The position numbers were made by a program, and so were the translations under genes. A stretch of 64,000 nt of DNA, taken from assembly GCA_905178155.1 (NCBI GenBank), contig CAJINV010000010.1, forward strand, positions 2,472,466 through 2,536,465, given 5' to 3'. The notes under the pieces were generated by a model. The model ran no database searches. It had not been told where the DNA came from and saw only the letters and a program-made list of their open reading frames with translations. Source of the DNA: Amoebophrya sp. A120. Its lineage: Eukaryota > Sar > Dinophyceae > Syndiniales > Amoebophryaceae. Positions 11,019-21,459 of the stretch are shown piece by piece (positions within the stretch are counted from its first letter, which is position 1; each line of letters starts with the position of its first letter).

Positions 11019-11771
11019 GTGCTGCGGATTTGCAACTACAACTAGTACCTAGGGGAATCGACCAAAATAATTTTCATTGGAGAGCTGGAACTGGGTTGAA
11101 ATCCATTATTTTCCAACTAACTTGCTGGTGGATCTTGTGGTGTGCACTGCTCGCACTTGTGCACTGTTCGCACCGCAGTTCATCAATACGAACGTACATA
11201 AAGCTTTGTTTCGATTATTCTTGTACAGACATTTGAATGAATATCACAACATAGACCGCTACTAACTTTATCATTTTTTATTTTCGCTCGCAGGGAGAGG
11301 CTGGGAATGCAGCACCACCGGCCGACGGGCGCGGCATATGTAATTTTCATCTGCTACATACTTTTTTGGTCAACATCATCTCCACAGAAACATTTTCCGC
11401 GCACAGAAAGCGCCGGCTTAGACCTCGATAGAACTTGTACAGAAAGGTTTGGAATTATTGAAAACCAAAAACATAAAAAAGCGTAGTTCCCCTTTTTGAT
11501 GGATAATGGGACTACTTTTTCGTCGAGCTTTGTTCCCTCACTGCCCTGCAGCAGAAGGCATATTATTCGGACACCACAAGACGAGAGCGAGTTAAGACAA
11601 TTCTACGCCTAGTGCTAGGTACTTACCAATACAGGCACAGAGAAGTCAAAACATCAAGCCTGGCCGAAACCAAAATCAAAGAAGATGCGGTAAAATCCCA
11701 AGTCACTTACTTCCGCGCGCGGCGCGCCTTGGCGCTGCTGGGTTGTCTTTGCCTCTGCCGAGTTTGTCAGA
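11019..11771. other. Intergenic region
   Basis: No recognised gene. A 59-codon frame from ATG at about 11308 has one hydrophobic segment, but there is too little evidence to call it. Confidence 0.4.
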
Positions 11772-14641
11772 ATGCGGCGCCACACGAGGAATTACCGAGG
11801 TCACTCGTCAAAGGCGGGGATTTTTACCGTTTTGGCCCTGTGGTCCAGCAACCTCGACTGCTGCTCTCCCGTCCATGCAGTGTCTCTCACCGTTGCAGGA
11901 AGAGACCACACTGCCAACTCTCTCGAGTCCGCGATCAAGACAGCAGAAAATTACCTGCAACAAAACTTCGCGTCCGACGAGTTTTTGCAGCGCTTACGTG
12001 GCACTGATGAACGGGGGACGAGATTACATGCAGCAGCAAATAGTGCTTCTAGCACCAATGCGGAACTCTACGTCGCAGCCGAGGACTTATCCGCATCGAT
12101 CGACGCTTGGCGGAGGCTGGTGTTTGGAAGGGAAAACAGCAGTTCCGTTGGCAAGCAAAACAGAAGCGTGAACACCCCTGAAGATGACCCGCGTCAGCAA
12201 CAAGTGTCGCTTCTGGAGAAGGTAGTTTCAAAAAGCGGGGATCATCAAGAAGCGCAGCAAGTAGTAAAAGGTCGCAAAAGCAAAGGCAGTGGTGTTGCAG
12301 CGGTAGGAACAACAACTTCTCCGGTGAAAAGAAAATCATCAAGCGGCCATAAAAAACAGCAAAACGAAGACGACAAGGAACAAAAGTCGGAAGGGCAGGC
12401 ACACAAGTCGCACGGAGCTCCTGCAGTTGTATCAGGGTCTTCTGCACAGACGGGACAAAAAGGCAGCAGCGCTGTGCCAACTTCTTCACAGGAAGCAACC
12501 ACGGTAATGAAGAAGGTTTCCTTCGGAACGGCCGCAACAGACTCCTCCGAGAAACAACGAGGCGCGCAGAAGAGCATGGAAATAAAGATGAAAACCTCGC
12601 CTCCAGTCACATCTTCCCCAGTTGCGAAAAAGAAGAAAACCATAATTTCCACCAAAGCTAGTCTAGCCGCGGACCTCTTGACGAAGAAACCCGCGCTGCC
12701 GGACGTGTTCCATCCGAAGAAAATGTCGGAGATGTTGGTGGAATATGCAATGCAAATATGTCTGGGTCTGGAAGAGTGCGATGCTTGTCATGCTGATTTT
12801 CCATTACCCCTGAGGTCTGGAGTGCAGGACTTAGCATGACAGATTCTGTCTCTGTGAGATCTCTATCATGCCTATCCTGCGTCAGAAACTGCGGCCCTCT
12901 CACCTTTGTCAAAATTGGGCAACTTTTGGTAATCATGCAGCACTGATTTTTCCATGATCCAGGCTCAGCATCACAAGTTGCAGCGTTCCAGACAGATTTG
13001 CATTTGATATGGAAACGGGGAAAAATAAATCACCCGCGCGAATGCAGCTCCGCGACCCGTTTTTGGACGACGGTGTAACAGCAACAGTATCTACTACTCC
13101 ATCAGCTCCTGTTCTACTTTCGGGACCGAGCGCTGCGTCGGACCGGCATGGAGAATTCCAGTCTTCCGCGTCGTTGGTTGCGACAGTTTCGAACCAGGAG
13201 GCTCCTGCGGCCTCCGGTCCCAGCGACAAGAAAGTTGTCTCTTTTCCGAAAATCGATCCCAGCACAGATGTGATTCCGATTGACGGTCGTGTGAACACTA
13301 GCAACGGCGTAAACTACAAAAGCCCGGCTGTTGTTGAGAGCAGTAGTTCGGATCCTGAAAAGACGACCACAAGAACATCTTCCACGCCAGAACAAGCTGC
13401 AATAACTCCTACCAGTACTATCGTGCCAGCAACTACACTGCCCGCACCTCCACCGGCCGGCGTGGTTTTGCTGCAATCCAGCGCGGCACTGGTGAACAAG
13501 AAAGGAAGTTATTTCACTGGGGAGGTGCAGGAGAAGGACCAACACGGTAATATTTCTCAAGCGGACCACGAAGAACCCGACCTCACCGACATGCTCGGGT
13601 TGAGTTTTTTGCAGCTCAGCAAAATGTCGTTGTCCAGTGAAGAGTATGAAAGGCGAATACGTCTGGGTCTAGAAACTTGTGATGCTGGATTGGGAATGGT
13701 GGACACACTACACTACGCAGCCAAGCATGACAAGTTCTTGAGCTGCTATGTATTGCGAGTTCTGCATAGCAAACTGCGCTTTTGCATGACAGGCAAGCGG
13801 CTCTCCTCCTGCTCATGCATCACAGAGTTAGGAGTCATGCGAGACAAGCATGACAAACTTCCAGTCTTCCAGACGCAGACACATTTACAATGCATAAAGA
13901 GCAGACAAAGAACGAAAACGCGGAGACGAAAACGCTGATCCATCACGCAGCAGCATCGCTCTTAGAAGACGCGGGTCAGAAATTGAAAGCGGCCTGGTTG
14001 TTGAAGCTGAGCAAAAATGTTTCCCTCGCACCAAAAGTATTGAACAAGGTGGAAGTTTGTCATGCGGAACGAAGAACAACTGAACATTCCTCTACGAAAA
14101 GAACCGACCAAGCAGCAGTTTTCGACACCGCATTCGCACCGCTTTTGAAATCGATCGCGTCCTCTGCATCGGAAACATCGTCCCCAGGATATCCTGAGTA
14201 AAAACGTACCCACACCAGAGTTGTAATGCAGATTTGCAAAGACAGGAAGACTTGTAATGCGCATCCCCATGAAAGCCATTTCCAATCGTGTTTTGGAATT
14301 TGTGATGCTGTGAACAGGATGAGCAGATGAATCTGTGACGCGGCTGCACTTGCTAACCTGCACTGCACTGCAGAGCGCAACTTCTCATACTTGACTCACA
14401 ACATCCCTAGGTTTGTGTTGCAAAATCCCCATCCTGACTCTGGTGTGGGTACGTTTTTACTCAGGATACAGGAGGTGCAGCAGCCGAAGAACAAATCGCG
14501 GTGGGGAAAATTTTGCTGCGCCAGATCCAACACTTCCGGAAACTCGTGGTCAAGGCGGCTGCGGAGAACCAGAAAAAATGCGTGGCGGAAGAGGCGTTCA
14601 CCGTGCTACAAACGGTGGCGGGAATGGTCGGGAGGAAGTAG
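11772..14641 (+). CDS. Unknown Ser/Thr/Lys-rich protein with N-terminal hydrophobic segment
   Basis: Exons 11772-12743, 13015-13644, 13902-14189 and 14474-14641 join to 685 residues, ending in TAG. Residues about 17-37 are hydrophobic (FTVLALWSSNLDCCSPVHA) and could be a signal peptide. The next 600 residues are low complexity, with Lys-Ser-Ser-Gly, Thr-Ser-Ser and Pro-Ala-Pro-Pro runs. Two patches look ordered: residues about 45-85, and the last 55 residues, which form an Ala/Lys/Gln amphipathic helix-like stretch. I recognise no domain. The introns are introners A, A and B, all in phase 0. An alternative upstream ATG at 11612 lies in another frame and was not used. Confidence 0.65.
12744..13009. 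mobile_element. Introner family A, intron 1 of the 11.8-kb gene
   Basis: Target duplication TGGAA on both sides. Phase 0. Confidence 0.9.
13645..13896. mobile_element. Introner family A, intron 2 of the 11.8-kb gene
   Basis: Diverged ends (TATGAAAGGCG / ACAATGCATA) with an intact GTCTGGGTCT core. Target duplication AAGAG. Phase 0. Confidence 0.85.
14190..14468. mobile_element. Introner family B, intron 3 of the 11.8-kb gene
   Basis: Ends TATCCTGAGTAAAAACG and CGTTTTTACTCAGGATA. Target duplication CAGGA. Phase 0. Confidence 0.9.
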
Positions 14642-15394
14642 GGCGAAGCGGTGCCCTCGGCCGTCGTTCGTTTTGAAGTCTTCTTGACGCTGAAATTATT
14701 TTTTCCCATTTGGTCGTGTTGAAACTGAAAGTAAGTACACACTCGACGAGCAATCTACCAAAAGCGATCAGCATGTTCGTCTTGCAGCGCAACGTTGCAA
14801 TAATTATCAGCCGCGCGGCCGTGGTCCGTGTTGGCAAATGTTCTGACACTACTTGCAATTTACATTTGGCACTACTCGCAATGTCCGTCTCCTGCGTGGC
14901 TTGCGTCGGTTCTTTGGAATGTCTTTTTTTTGTAACGAGAAGCGGTCGTATCGCTATCGGTTCTGTATCGTAGAACAGCAAAAGCTGTAAGTCGGTTGAT
15001 ACTAGCCATTCGTACAAAACTTTTTCGGAAAAATAACGAGGATTTTCGTTCAAGGAACCGACAACGACATCCGTAACATCGGATAGAGTCGTGGAACATC
15101 GTACAAAAGGGCACAGCGAACCATCGTACTACGTCGCGGTCGTGCAAAGAAGTAAGGATTTTTACAGACGATCGACCGCGTACATGTTCATCCGCTTGCC
15201 TTTGAATTCGAAATCCGCATGTGGACGACTCCCTTACTACCCAAATGTGATGTTGAACCCCATTTGATGTTCGGACCGTGACCATTTTCACTTTTTCCAC
15301 TCGATTCCACCTTGTACTTGATTGTGCTGTGAAACTCAACCTAGGCAAACGAATCGGAAAAGTTTTTTCCAAAACCAACCCCCAAACTCGCAAA
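14642..15394. other. Intergenic region upstream of mini-gene copy 1
   Basis: No gene is seen on the plus strand. Long antisense frames here have AT-rich third positions and no domain. The last 45 bp match the 5' flank of the second mini-gene copy. Confidence 0.4.
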
Positions 15395-15502
15395 ATGGCG
15401 AAGATGATGAAGATGATGAAGGCCGCCGAGCCGGCCCCGGCCATGAAGAAGATGATGAAGATGTCCATGAAGATGAAGATGATGTCCATGAAGAAGAAGT
15501 AA
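15395..15502 (+). CDS. 35-residue Met/Lys-rich mini-protein, copy 1
   Basis: ATG to TAA encodes 35 residues, of which about three quarters are Met or Lys, arranged as MKMMK repeats around one AAEPAPA spacer. The coding sequence is identical to a second copy at 25641, and about 45 bp of 5' flank (CGGAAAAGTTTTTTCCAAAA and on) are also conserved, which argues for a real gene. Met/Lys-rich stretches occur in dinoflagellate basic nuclear proteins; whether this one binds DNA is inference. A donor-like GTAAGTGG overlaps the stop in both copies, so the frame could also be the first exon of something longer. The reverse complement reads as a hydrophobic Ile/Phe frame, which is a by-product of Met/Lys codons. 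Confidence 0.6.
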   Translation: MAKMMKMMKAAEPAPAMKKMMKMSMKMKMMSMKKK

Positions 15503-15576
15503 GTGGGTTTTATTTACAACCCGCTGCGGACGACACTCTTCAGTATGACGCCATTCTAGAGTGAGACGTCGGAGAA

Positions 15577-15628
15577 GCTAGCGCTCCTGGTTGTGGTGTG
15601 AATCCACAGCGGTTGAGCTGAAGCTAGC
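15577..15628 (+). ncRNA. 52-nt conserved hairpin downstream of mini-gene copy 1
   Basis: Stems GCTAGC/GCTAGC, GCTC/GAGC and GTGG/CCAC enclose the loop TGTGAAT. It has the same length and fold as 25816-25867, with compensatory differences between the two copies. It could be a 3'UTR structure or a separate small RNA. Confidence 0.5.
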
Positions 15629-15654
15629 GATTGTAATACAGTAATCGTCTCAAC

Positions 15655-15863
15655 TATTGAAAGAAAAAAGTTCGTCACGATCACTAAGGCGCATTTTTGC
15701 AATACAAAATTTTCTGTCATGCGTAACAATGCATCACAGCCAAACTTTACAAGGGATTTCCCTAGTGTTTCTGCAATACAAGGAAAAGCTGTGAAGATGC
15801 TAAATGAATTTGTAATGCAAAGCCTGCAAGTTAGTGACTGTGGCAAACTTTTTTCTCTCCATA
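15655..15863. mobile_element. Introner family J outside a recognised gene
   Basis: Ends TATTGAAAGAAAAAAG and CTTTTTTCTCTCCATA. Target duplication TCAAC on both sides. It lies 26 bp after the hairpin, so it is either intergenic or in a 3'UTR. Confidence 0.8.
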
Positions 15864-16038
15864 TCAACACGGCAAGAGAAGACACAGAATTCGAATCGCT
15901 GTAGCATCTACAAGATTTGAAACTCAGTTTTTTTTGCCCTCGAAGAGATTACGCTTTACATAAGAAAAAAAAAGAATGCTTTTTGCCTGCTCAGGCACAG
16001 TTGGTGCCGGATTTCGGTTGCGAGAGGTTTAGCGTCCT

Positions 16039-16076
16039 CTGTGTTCTGGAAGTTCGTGTTACGCATATACTCTTGC
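16039..16076 (+). repeat. 38-bp direct repeat, copy 1
   Basis: CTGTGTTCTGGAAGTTCGTG... is repeated exactly at 16811-16848, 772 bp downstream. The two copies bracket the cold-shock-like frame. Confidence 0.8.
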
Positions 16077-16277
16077 GAATTGCAGCCCTCTCTGCCACCC
16101 ACAAACGTCGATCTTCTATGTCGCATGTGAGGAGAGGTCGCATGTGATGTGATTACACTGATGTGAGTTGAAAAAGATGTAACGCTGTCGCTGTCCTTGT
16201 CCCTCCTCTCGTGTTTCCTACCTGCTGCCGCTGCTGCTGTCCTTGCTGTACTTTTCCGATTTTAGCCTACGCGACCG

Positions 16278-16925
16278 ATGCAGACCATGTCCATGATGAA
16301 GACCATTACCATCCGAGTATTTCACACAGCCGCAGACAAGACCGGGAGAACACGTCTAGCCTGGGGCCGAGTACAGGGCGGCGGCGAAGATGAGTCATTC
16401 GGGGACGTCTTCGTCCACAGCTTCGACGTCCTCGGAAAAGGGTGTGACTGGAGCGGATGCGGTACTACGCCCATGATAGAAGGCACGGTTAAGGAGACGG
16501 AGCGCGCTGGAAGGTACCGGCTCACTGCGGGCAAGATGATTCGCGACTCGTCTAGTGCAGGCGAAGCTGAAGCGGAGCCCATCGCCGAAAAAGTGAAGAC
16601 CCTAGAGAGGAACATCGACGAAGTGCGGCAGTTCAATGCCGCCTGCCATGCGGAGTGGGCGAAGAACGCCTCGACTCTGTTCAAGATGACATCGAAGTGT
16701 CATGCAGAGAAAATTTTGTCATGCAGAGCTCCCAAAACTTGGAGACTTGTGTTGCTAGATTCCCAACTTGACTATGGGAGGGGGATGTTTTTGTTTAGGA
16801 TAGAGGTTTTCTGTGTTCTGGAAGTTCGTGTTACGCATATACTCTTGCAGAGCAAAGAACAGTTTTTCTGCTTTTTGTCGGAGAGGAGAACGGTACTTTC
16901 GTACTCGCACGTCCTACCTCTGTAG
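16278..16925 (+). CDS. Putative cold-shock-like domain protein
   Basis: The frame runs ATG to TAG, 215 codons. Codons up to about 16695 have a coding-like third-position bias. Residues about 30-100 contain GDVFVHSFDVL followed by VKETERAGRYRLTAGKM, which resembles the DVFVH (RNP2) strand and last strand of a cold-shock domain. The usual KGFGFI motif is not evident, so the assignment is tentative. Residues about 105-140 are an acidic/basic helix. After about 16700 the frame runs into the right half of a family-B introner and then the second 38-bp repeat, so the real 3' end is uncertain. Confidence 0.45.
   Translation: MQTMSMMKTITIRVFHTAADKTGRTRLAWGRVQGGGEDESFGDVFVHSFDVLGKGCDWSGCGTTPMIEGTVKETERAGRYRLTAGKMIRDSSSAGEAEAEPIAEKVKTLERNIDEVRQFNAACHAEWAKNASTLFKMTSKCHAEKILSCRAPKTWRLVLLDSQLDYGRGMFLFRIEVFCVLEVRVTHILLQSKEQFFCFLSERRTVLSYSHVLPL
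16700..16801. mobile_element. Truncated family-B introner (right arm only)
   Basis: It begins near a GTCATGC motif and ends TTTGTTTAGGATA. The arm CCAACTTGACTATGGG matches other B right arms. No left end or target duplication is found. Confidence 0.65.
16811..16848 (+). repeat. 38-bp direct repeat, copy 2
   Basis: Exact copy of 16039-16076, starting 9 bp after the end of the truncated B introner. Confidence 0.8.
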
Positions 16926-17215
16926 TAACCTGTGTTTCTTTTTGAGGTTTTTACAGTATCGCCCAACCAGCTCTTTGAGTGGTGGAAATGCCAAGTGCAA
17001 TCTTTATATCCGCGGGCCGCGTGACGTTTCATTCTAGTCCACTTGGGCGGCCACTACTAACTTCTAGATCCAAAAGGCAAGGGCCGCAGTGTTTTGGTAG
17101 GCGTTTATTCCGCAGTGCAATTTTCAAAGATGTTTTGGTAGTCGGTGGGGGCCACGCGGGTAGTAGCGGTTTAATATTTATATTTTCGCCAAATCGAAAC
17201 AAAAGTTGAAAAGCC

Positions 17216-20200
17216 ATGACCCCAACCAACGTTGTTCTCTCCGACCACATCCGCTCCCTCGCGGACGTGAGGCGGGAGGCGAAAATATCAACTGTAAAAA
17301 TGTCTGGGTCTGGAAGATTCTGACACTTGTCATGCACGTTTTGCACGAGCCATGATGTCTGTGATGCATACCCTAGCAATGCAGATTTTCTGAGGGCTTC
17401 TTGATGCCTATTCCGCATGACAAATGCCTTCTCAGTGCAGCGAAAATTGCATTCCCTTTGGTACTCATGCAATACAGATTTTTTTTGGATTCCAAATGCA
17501 GCATCACAGGTTGCATTCTTCCAGACCCAGACATTTTTACATTTGATAGAAAAAGGCTTCCGGCGCGGTCTTCTGCTGGTGGGAGGAAGCGGACCGGGCG
17601 CAGCGATGGAAGAAGACGGGTGCTGCAACGGCGGAGCAGAAGAGCAGCGCCCGTACCAGTCGCTCGCGGGCGGTGGAAAAACAACACGCACGTCGTCGGG
17701 ACCCATCTTCTAGTATGGGTTCCAGGTGGAGATCGAAGGGACAGGGAGCGACCGCTCACGGTAGTACAACTACAGAGCCGCGGCCGAATAATGCAACACT
17801 TGCAGAACAAGGACCAGCGGCCACAAGGAGTGCTGCGTTTTCTCATCTAGAAGTCGAGCAAAGCGTGTTAACTGCAGGATCGTCGCACGACGAAAGCTCG
17901 GCGTCTTATGCATTGCAAATATGTGAAGGTCTGGGTGTGCTGGAAGAAGTAGATTGCATGGCTTGTCATGCATAGTTTACTTGGCATGGACAAAAGGGTC
18001 GTTTAGACTACGGGTTTTAGTATCTTCACAAGTGTCTTAAGAAGGCTCGTCGCTGCCTAGCCTACACGAGACCTTTCGCTCTCGTACGATGACAATAAAA
18101 AGTGGGCGCGTGCAGCTCCTTATTTTGCTGGTCATGCAATACAGCTCTCTATTGTCGAGCTGATCTAGCATCACAGACCCAGCAGACATTTTTGCACCGG
18201 ATACGTCTCTGAACGAAGCAATCCAGGAGCTGATCAGAAATGAGGAGCACAACGAGTCGGAACTTGTCATGCAGACCGAGGAAGAAGATAAACATAAACC
18301 TACTCATCTACCAAACAACATCTTCCTCGATGGCAATTGCAATACAAGTTCAACATCTTTCGCTCTCGTGGACCACGCTGGACAGCAAGACTTTTCCTCC
18401 TCGTACCAAATCGACAGCGCTCTGAACGAGTCCAGGATCGATTTTGCGCTGTTGAAAAAGACGATTGCCGAGGAGCGGGAGCGAAAGACGAAGTGTGGCG
18501 CGGCCAGTCAGGTACTAGTCCGACTTCCGGCGGACGGTGAAGAAAATCAGCGGGCCAGCACAAAGATGCCATCAGCTGCAACTACTTCGTCTAGTACAAC
18601 GGCGGGTCGTGTAGCGGATGCAGCGACTGATGGTGGTACTGGCTTCAACGACGCCAGTGAAAACATGGAAAGCTTATTTCCAAAAAAGTTCATCTCGTCC
18701 GCGGTTGTTCACAGCACGGCGTTTGAACATGTTGGCTCGGGACCGCAGGAGCTCCGTGCGGAGGAAGGCAGACGGACAGGAAGAGAGGCTGCGCCTGTGC
18801 TGGTCCAGGGTATTCAGAAGAACATCAACGCAGTAGAACAACAAGGAGTGAAGATGAGAAGCGCGAATGCTTTATCGACTTCATCGTCGTCTTCGCAAGT
18901 GGCCAAAACAAGCGGCGAGACCTCCACCACGACGACAGGCGCGCTGAACAAAGTGTCTGCAACGAAATTGTCCCGGCGCAGAAGCAGTAGCTCTGCGGAG
19001 GAGCAGATAAATGCGACCCCATCTCCTGCAGCTTATTCGCAGCGCGGAATGCCACAACATGCGGCAAAGAATGCACAACAAATAACTTCTACACAGGGAC
19101 AGGACTCTAGACCCGCCACTCTGAAAAACGAGACGGATCGGCAGCAGATTCTGGATATCCTGTGCAAAAGTATCGTACTCGTATTGCAGTCATGCATTAG
19201 CATTACAAATCTTTTTCTTGAGGTAAATCAGCACTACAAATTTTTTTTCTCATGCTGAGGAAATTTGTAATGCATTTATATACACGAGTACGATACTTTT
19301 GCAATTCATACTGGACACCCTCGGCGCTCTGAACTGGTCGGAAAAGCAGGCTGGCGCATCTGCCGGCACGACGAAAAGAGATCTAGTTCATCTTCCCGAG
19401 GAAAGTAAAAACAACAAAAAATTTTACAACCCCAACAACTACGACGCGGTCGTTGATCATTATAACCCGCTCAGGTGTTACAATCTCAAACGTTACAACA
19501 GAGTCTGAGATTTGTCTTGCATCATGGGCATGATCTAGCCAACTCTCATGGGGTTGCGCATGACAAGTTCCGGAGCTCCAAACCCCACTACAATCTGGGA
19601 AAATTTGTATTGCAAAAGGTGGAACGCTGTGCGAGTCTGTCATGCCCATCATGCAAGACAAACTCCAGACTCTATTGTAACGTTTGAGATTGTAACGTTT
19701 GAGCAAGTCATAATCATGATGACAGTTTTCTCAACCTGTCCCCCGCACGGCCGGCGATGAGGACGAACGGAGGGCGGCTTGTAGTACAGCATGATCGCCA
19801 GATGAATAACGGCACCTGGTTATCCTATGTAAAAATGTCCCCACACCATAGTCAATATGGGAAGTCTGCAACACAAATCCCCAAGTTTTTGGGGTTCTGC
19901 ATGACAAAAGTTTCCATCTGCAGTGTAGTACTGGCTGGCAAGGAAAGCCGCACGACAAAGCCATTTTCTCGTCCTGTTTACAGCATTACAAATTCCAAAA
20001 GACGACTGGAAATGCCTCTCATGGAAGAGCGCATTACAAATCTTCCTGGCATTGCGCATTTGCATGACAACGGTGGGGTGGGGACGTTTTTACACAGGAT
20101 ACTGGTCCCCTCGCTACGAGGAAACGCCGACTTTGAAGCAACAGTGGGTTTTACCAGCGTATGAACAGCAGATACCGGCGGAACTAGTTTCATCCAGCGA

Positions 20201-20993
20201 GAGTCGTAACAGCATGTTGAACCATGACTGTCGTTGGCCGCAGGTTGGTCGGGCGAATGTGGATACTAAACAAGAAGTAGTCTCTCGTCATCTCGACGCT
20301 GGCCAACGGCGCGTTGCTGTCCAGGAGCAAGAGGAGGCGGAGGTAGACAAGGAGCGGCGGTTTCTTGGTCGGAATTTTGACGGTGTTGATAACTCCTATC
20401 AACAAGAAGAAGTGCTGCACTACGATAAGAAGAAGAGCCACTTCTTCCCTGCGGGGTGTAACAAAGGTGCGGCGGATCATCATGATGATGTTGATTCTCA
20501 CCTTGGTCTACTCCCTGAAGATGTAGGTGGCTGCAATCTTGAAGATGTTCCACCCACCTGGCCCTCGTCCACCTCCGTAGTCTACTTCCGGAAGCATCGG
20601 CCCCAGCCGAAAATCGCGAATTTCCTGGCGACCAGTTTCGATTATGAGAATCTGCAGGGAGGTGGAGGAGATGCGGTTTTTGCGGGTAGTACTTCTAGGT
20701 TCTTGCCGGAAGAAGATATTAAAGATGAAATGTACAGGGGTCGTCCTGCCGGACCTCCGGGCTTCGACAACTACTACAGCGGACATGATCACGACGTGAA
20801 CAAAAACAGGGTCGCAATTATGACCAGGGAAGTCGACCGGGGAGGGAGTTACAGTCAAGCAAATGAAGACCCTTTCACCTATGATTACCGTGAGGACCAC
20901 ATTAATGCAACGGAAATTATAGGAACTACTCGATCATCCCAAAAACTATCGCACTTTCACGATATTTTAGAGCGGCACGGGAGGCATAAGTAA
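17216..20993 (+). CDS. Unknown 834-residue low-complexity protein
   Basis: Exons 17216-17285, 17554-17906, 18209-19155, 19316-19460, 19718-19820 and 20107-20993 join to 834 residues from ATG to TAA. The N-terminus (about 50 residues) is Arg/Lys/Ala-rich and looks helical. The middle is rich in Ser, Thr, Gln and Lys. The last 300 residues are rich in Asp, Tyr, Gly, Asn and His, with several YDYRED- and FDNYY-like motifs. No domain, signal peptide or membrane segment is recognised. The five introns are introners A, A, D, K and B in mixed phases. All five removals keep the frame, which is the main support for the model. Confidence 0.65.
17286..17548. mobile_element. Introner family A, intron 1 of the 17.2-kb gene
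   Basis: Target duplication GAAAA on both sides. Phase 1. Confidence 0.9.
17907..18203. mobile_element. Introner family A, intron 2 of the 17.2-kb gene
   Basis: Diverged ends (TATGCATTGCAAATATG / CATTTTTGCACCGGATA). Target duplication CGTCT. Phase 0. Confidence 0.85.
19156..19310. mobile_element. Introner family D, intron 3 of the 17.2-kb gene
   Basis: Left end is the CCTGTGCAAAAG variant, right end the GCAATTCATA variant. Target duplication CTGGA. Phase 2. Confidence 0.9.
19461..19712. mobile_element. Introner family K, intron 4 of the 17.2-kb gene
   Basis: Inverted ends share GTTACAATCTCAAACGTTAC. Target duplication ATCAT. Phase 0. It is the only member of this family in the window. Confidence 0.85.
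19821..20101. mobile_element. Introner family B, intron 5 of the 17.2-kb gene
   Basis: Target duplication CTGGT. Phase 1. The left end has AAAAATGTCCCC instead of AAAAACG. Confidence 0.9.
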
Positions 20994-21459
20994 TCTATCA
21001 CTGAGAAGCTGCACTGTCTCGGTAGTACTTAGTTCCGTATATGCAAACCACGCTAGTAGGGAAGATTTGACTTTGAACGGTTTTGGAAAAATTACGCGAA
21101 TAAACAGTTCTTGCTTTTTCTTCTAGCCTTTCTGGAGACAGCTGGAGTTGCGCTGATCATGATGAAATTCTTCTAGCGGGGGCGGTTCTTGCAATTGATT
21201 TTTGAAGTTTGTGAGATGGTGTTCGCATTCGCAACAGAAAGTTCTAGTGCTCTTATGACAAAACAGACACACTGTGATCTCCTGTGATACTTCCTCCGTG
21301 AAGACAGCCATCCCTTCGGTAATATCAAAGTGGACCGGTTTATTTCTGTGGTCTTTCTGTTTCAGAGAATCTAATCTTTAGTCGCTACGACCTTAGTACT
21401 TATCACATCTGATTTTTCGGGTTTTCATTGGTGATAACCGCCCATAGAAAAAGGAGAAG
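20994..21459. other. Intergenic region
   Basis: No gene is recognised. A minus-strand frame at 21123-21311 contains CLFCHKSTRTFCCECEHH, a Cys/His cluster, but is too short and unsupported to call. Confidence 0.4.

Noticed and set aside
14872..15489. Long minus-strand frame opposite mini-gene copy 1, with an Ile/Phe-rich start
   Set aside because: It is the complement of Met/Lys codons; the same hydrophobic frame appears opposite copy 2 and its downstream part is not conserved between the loci.
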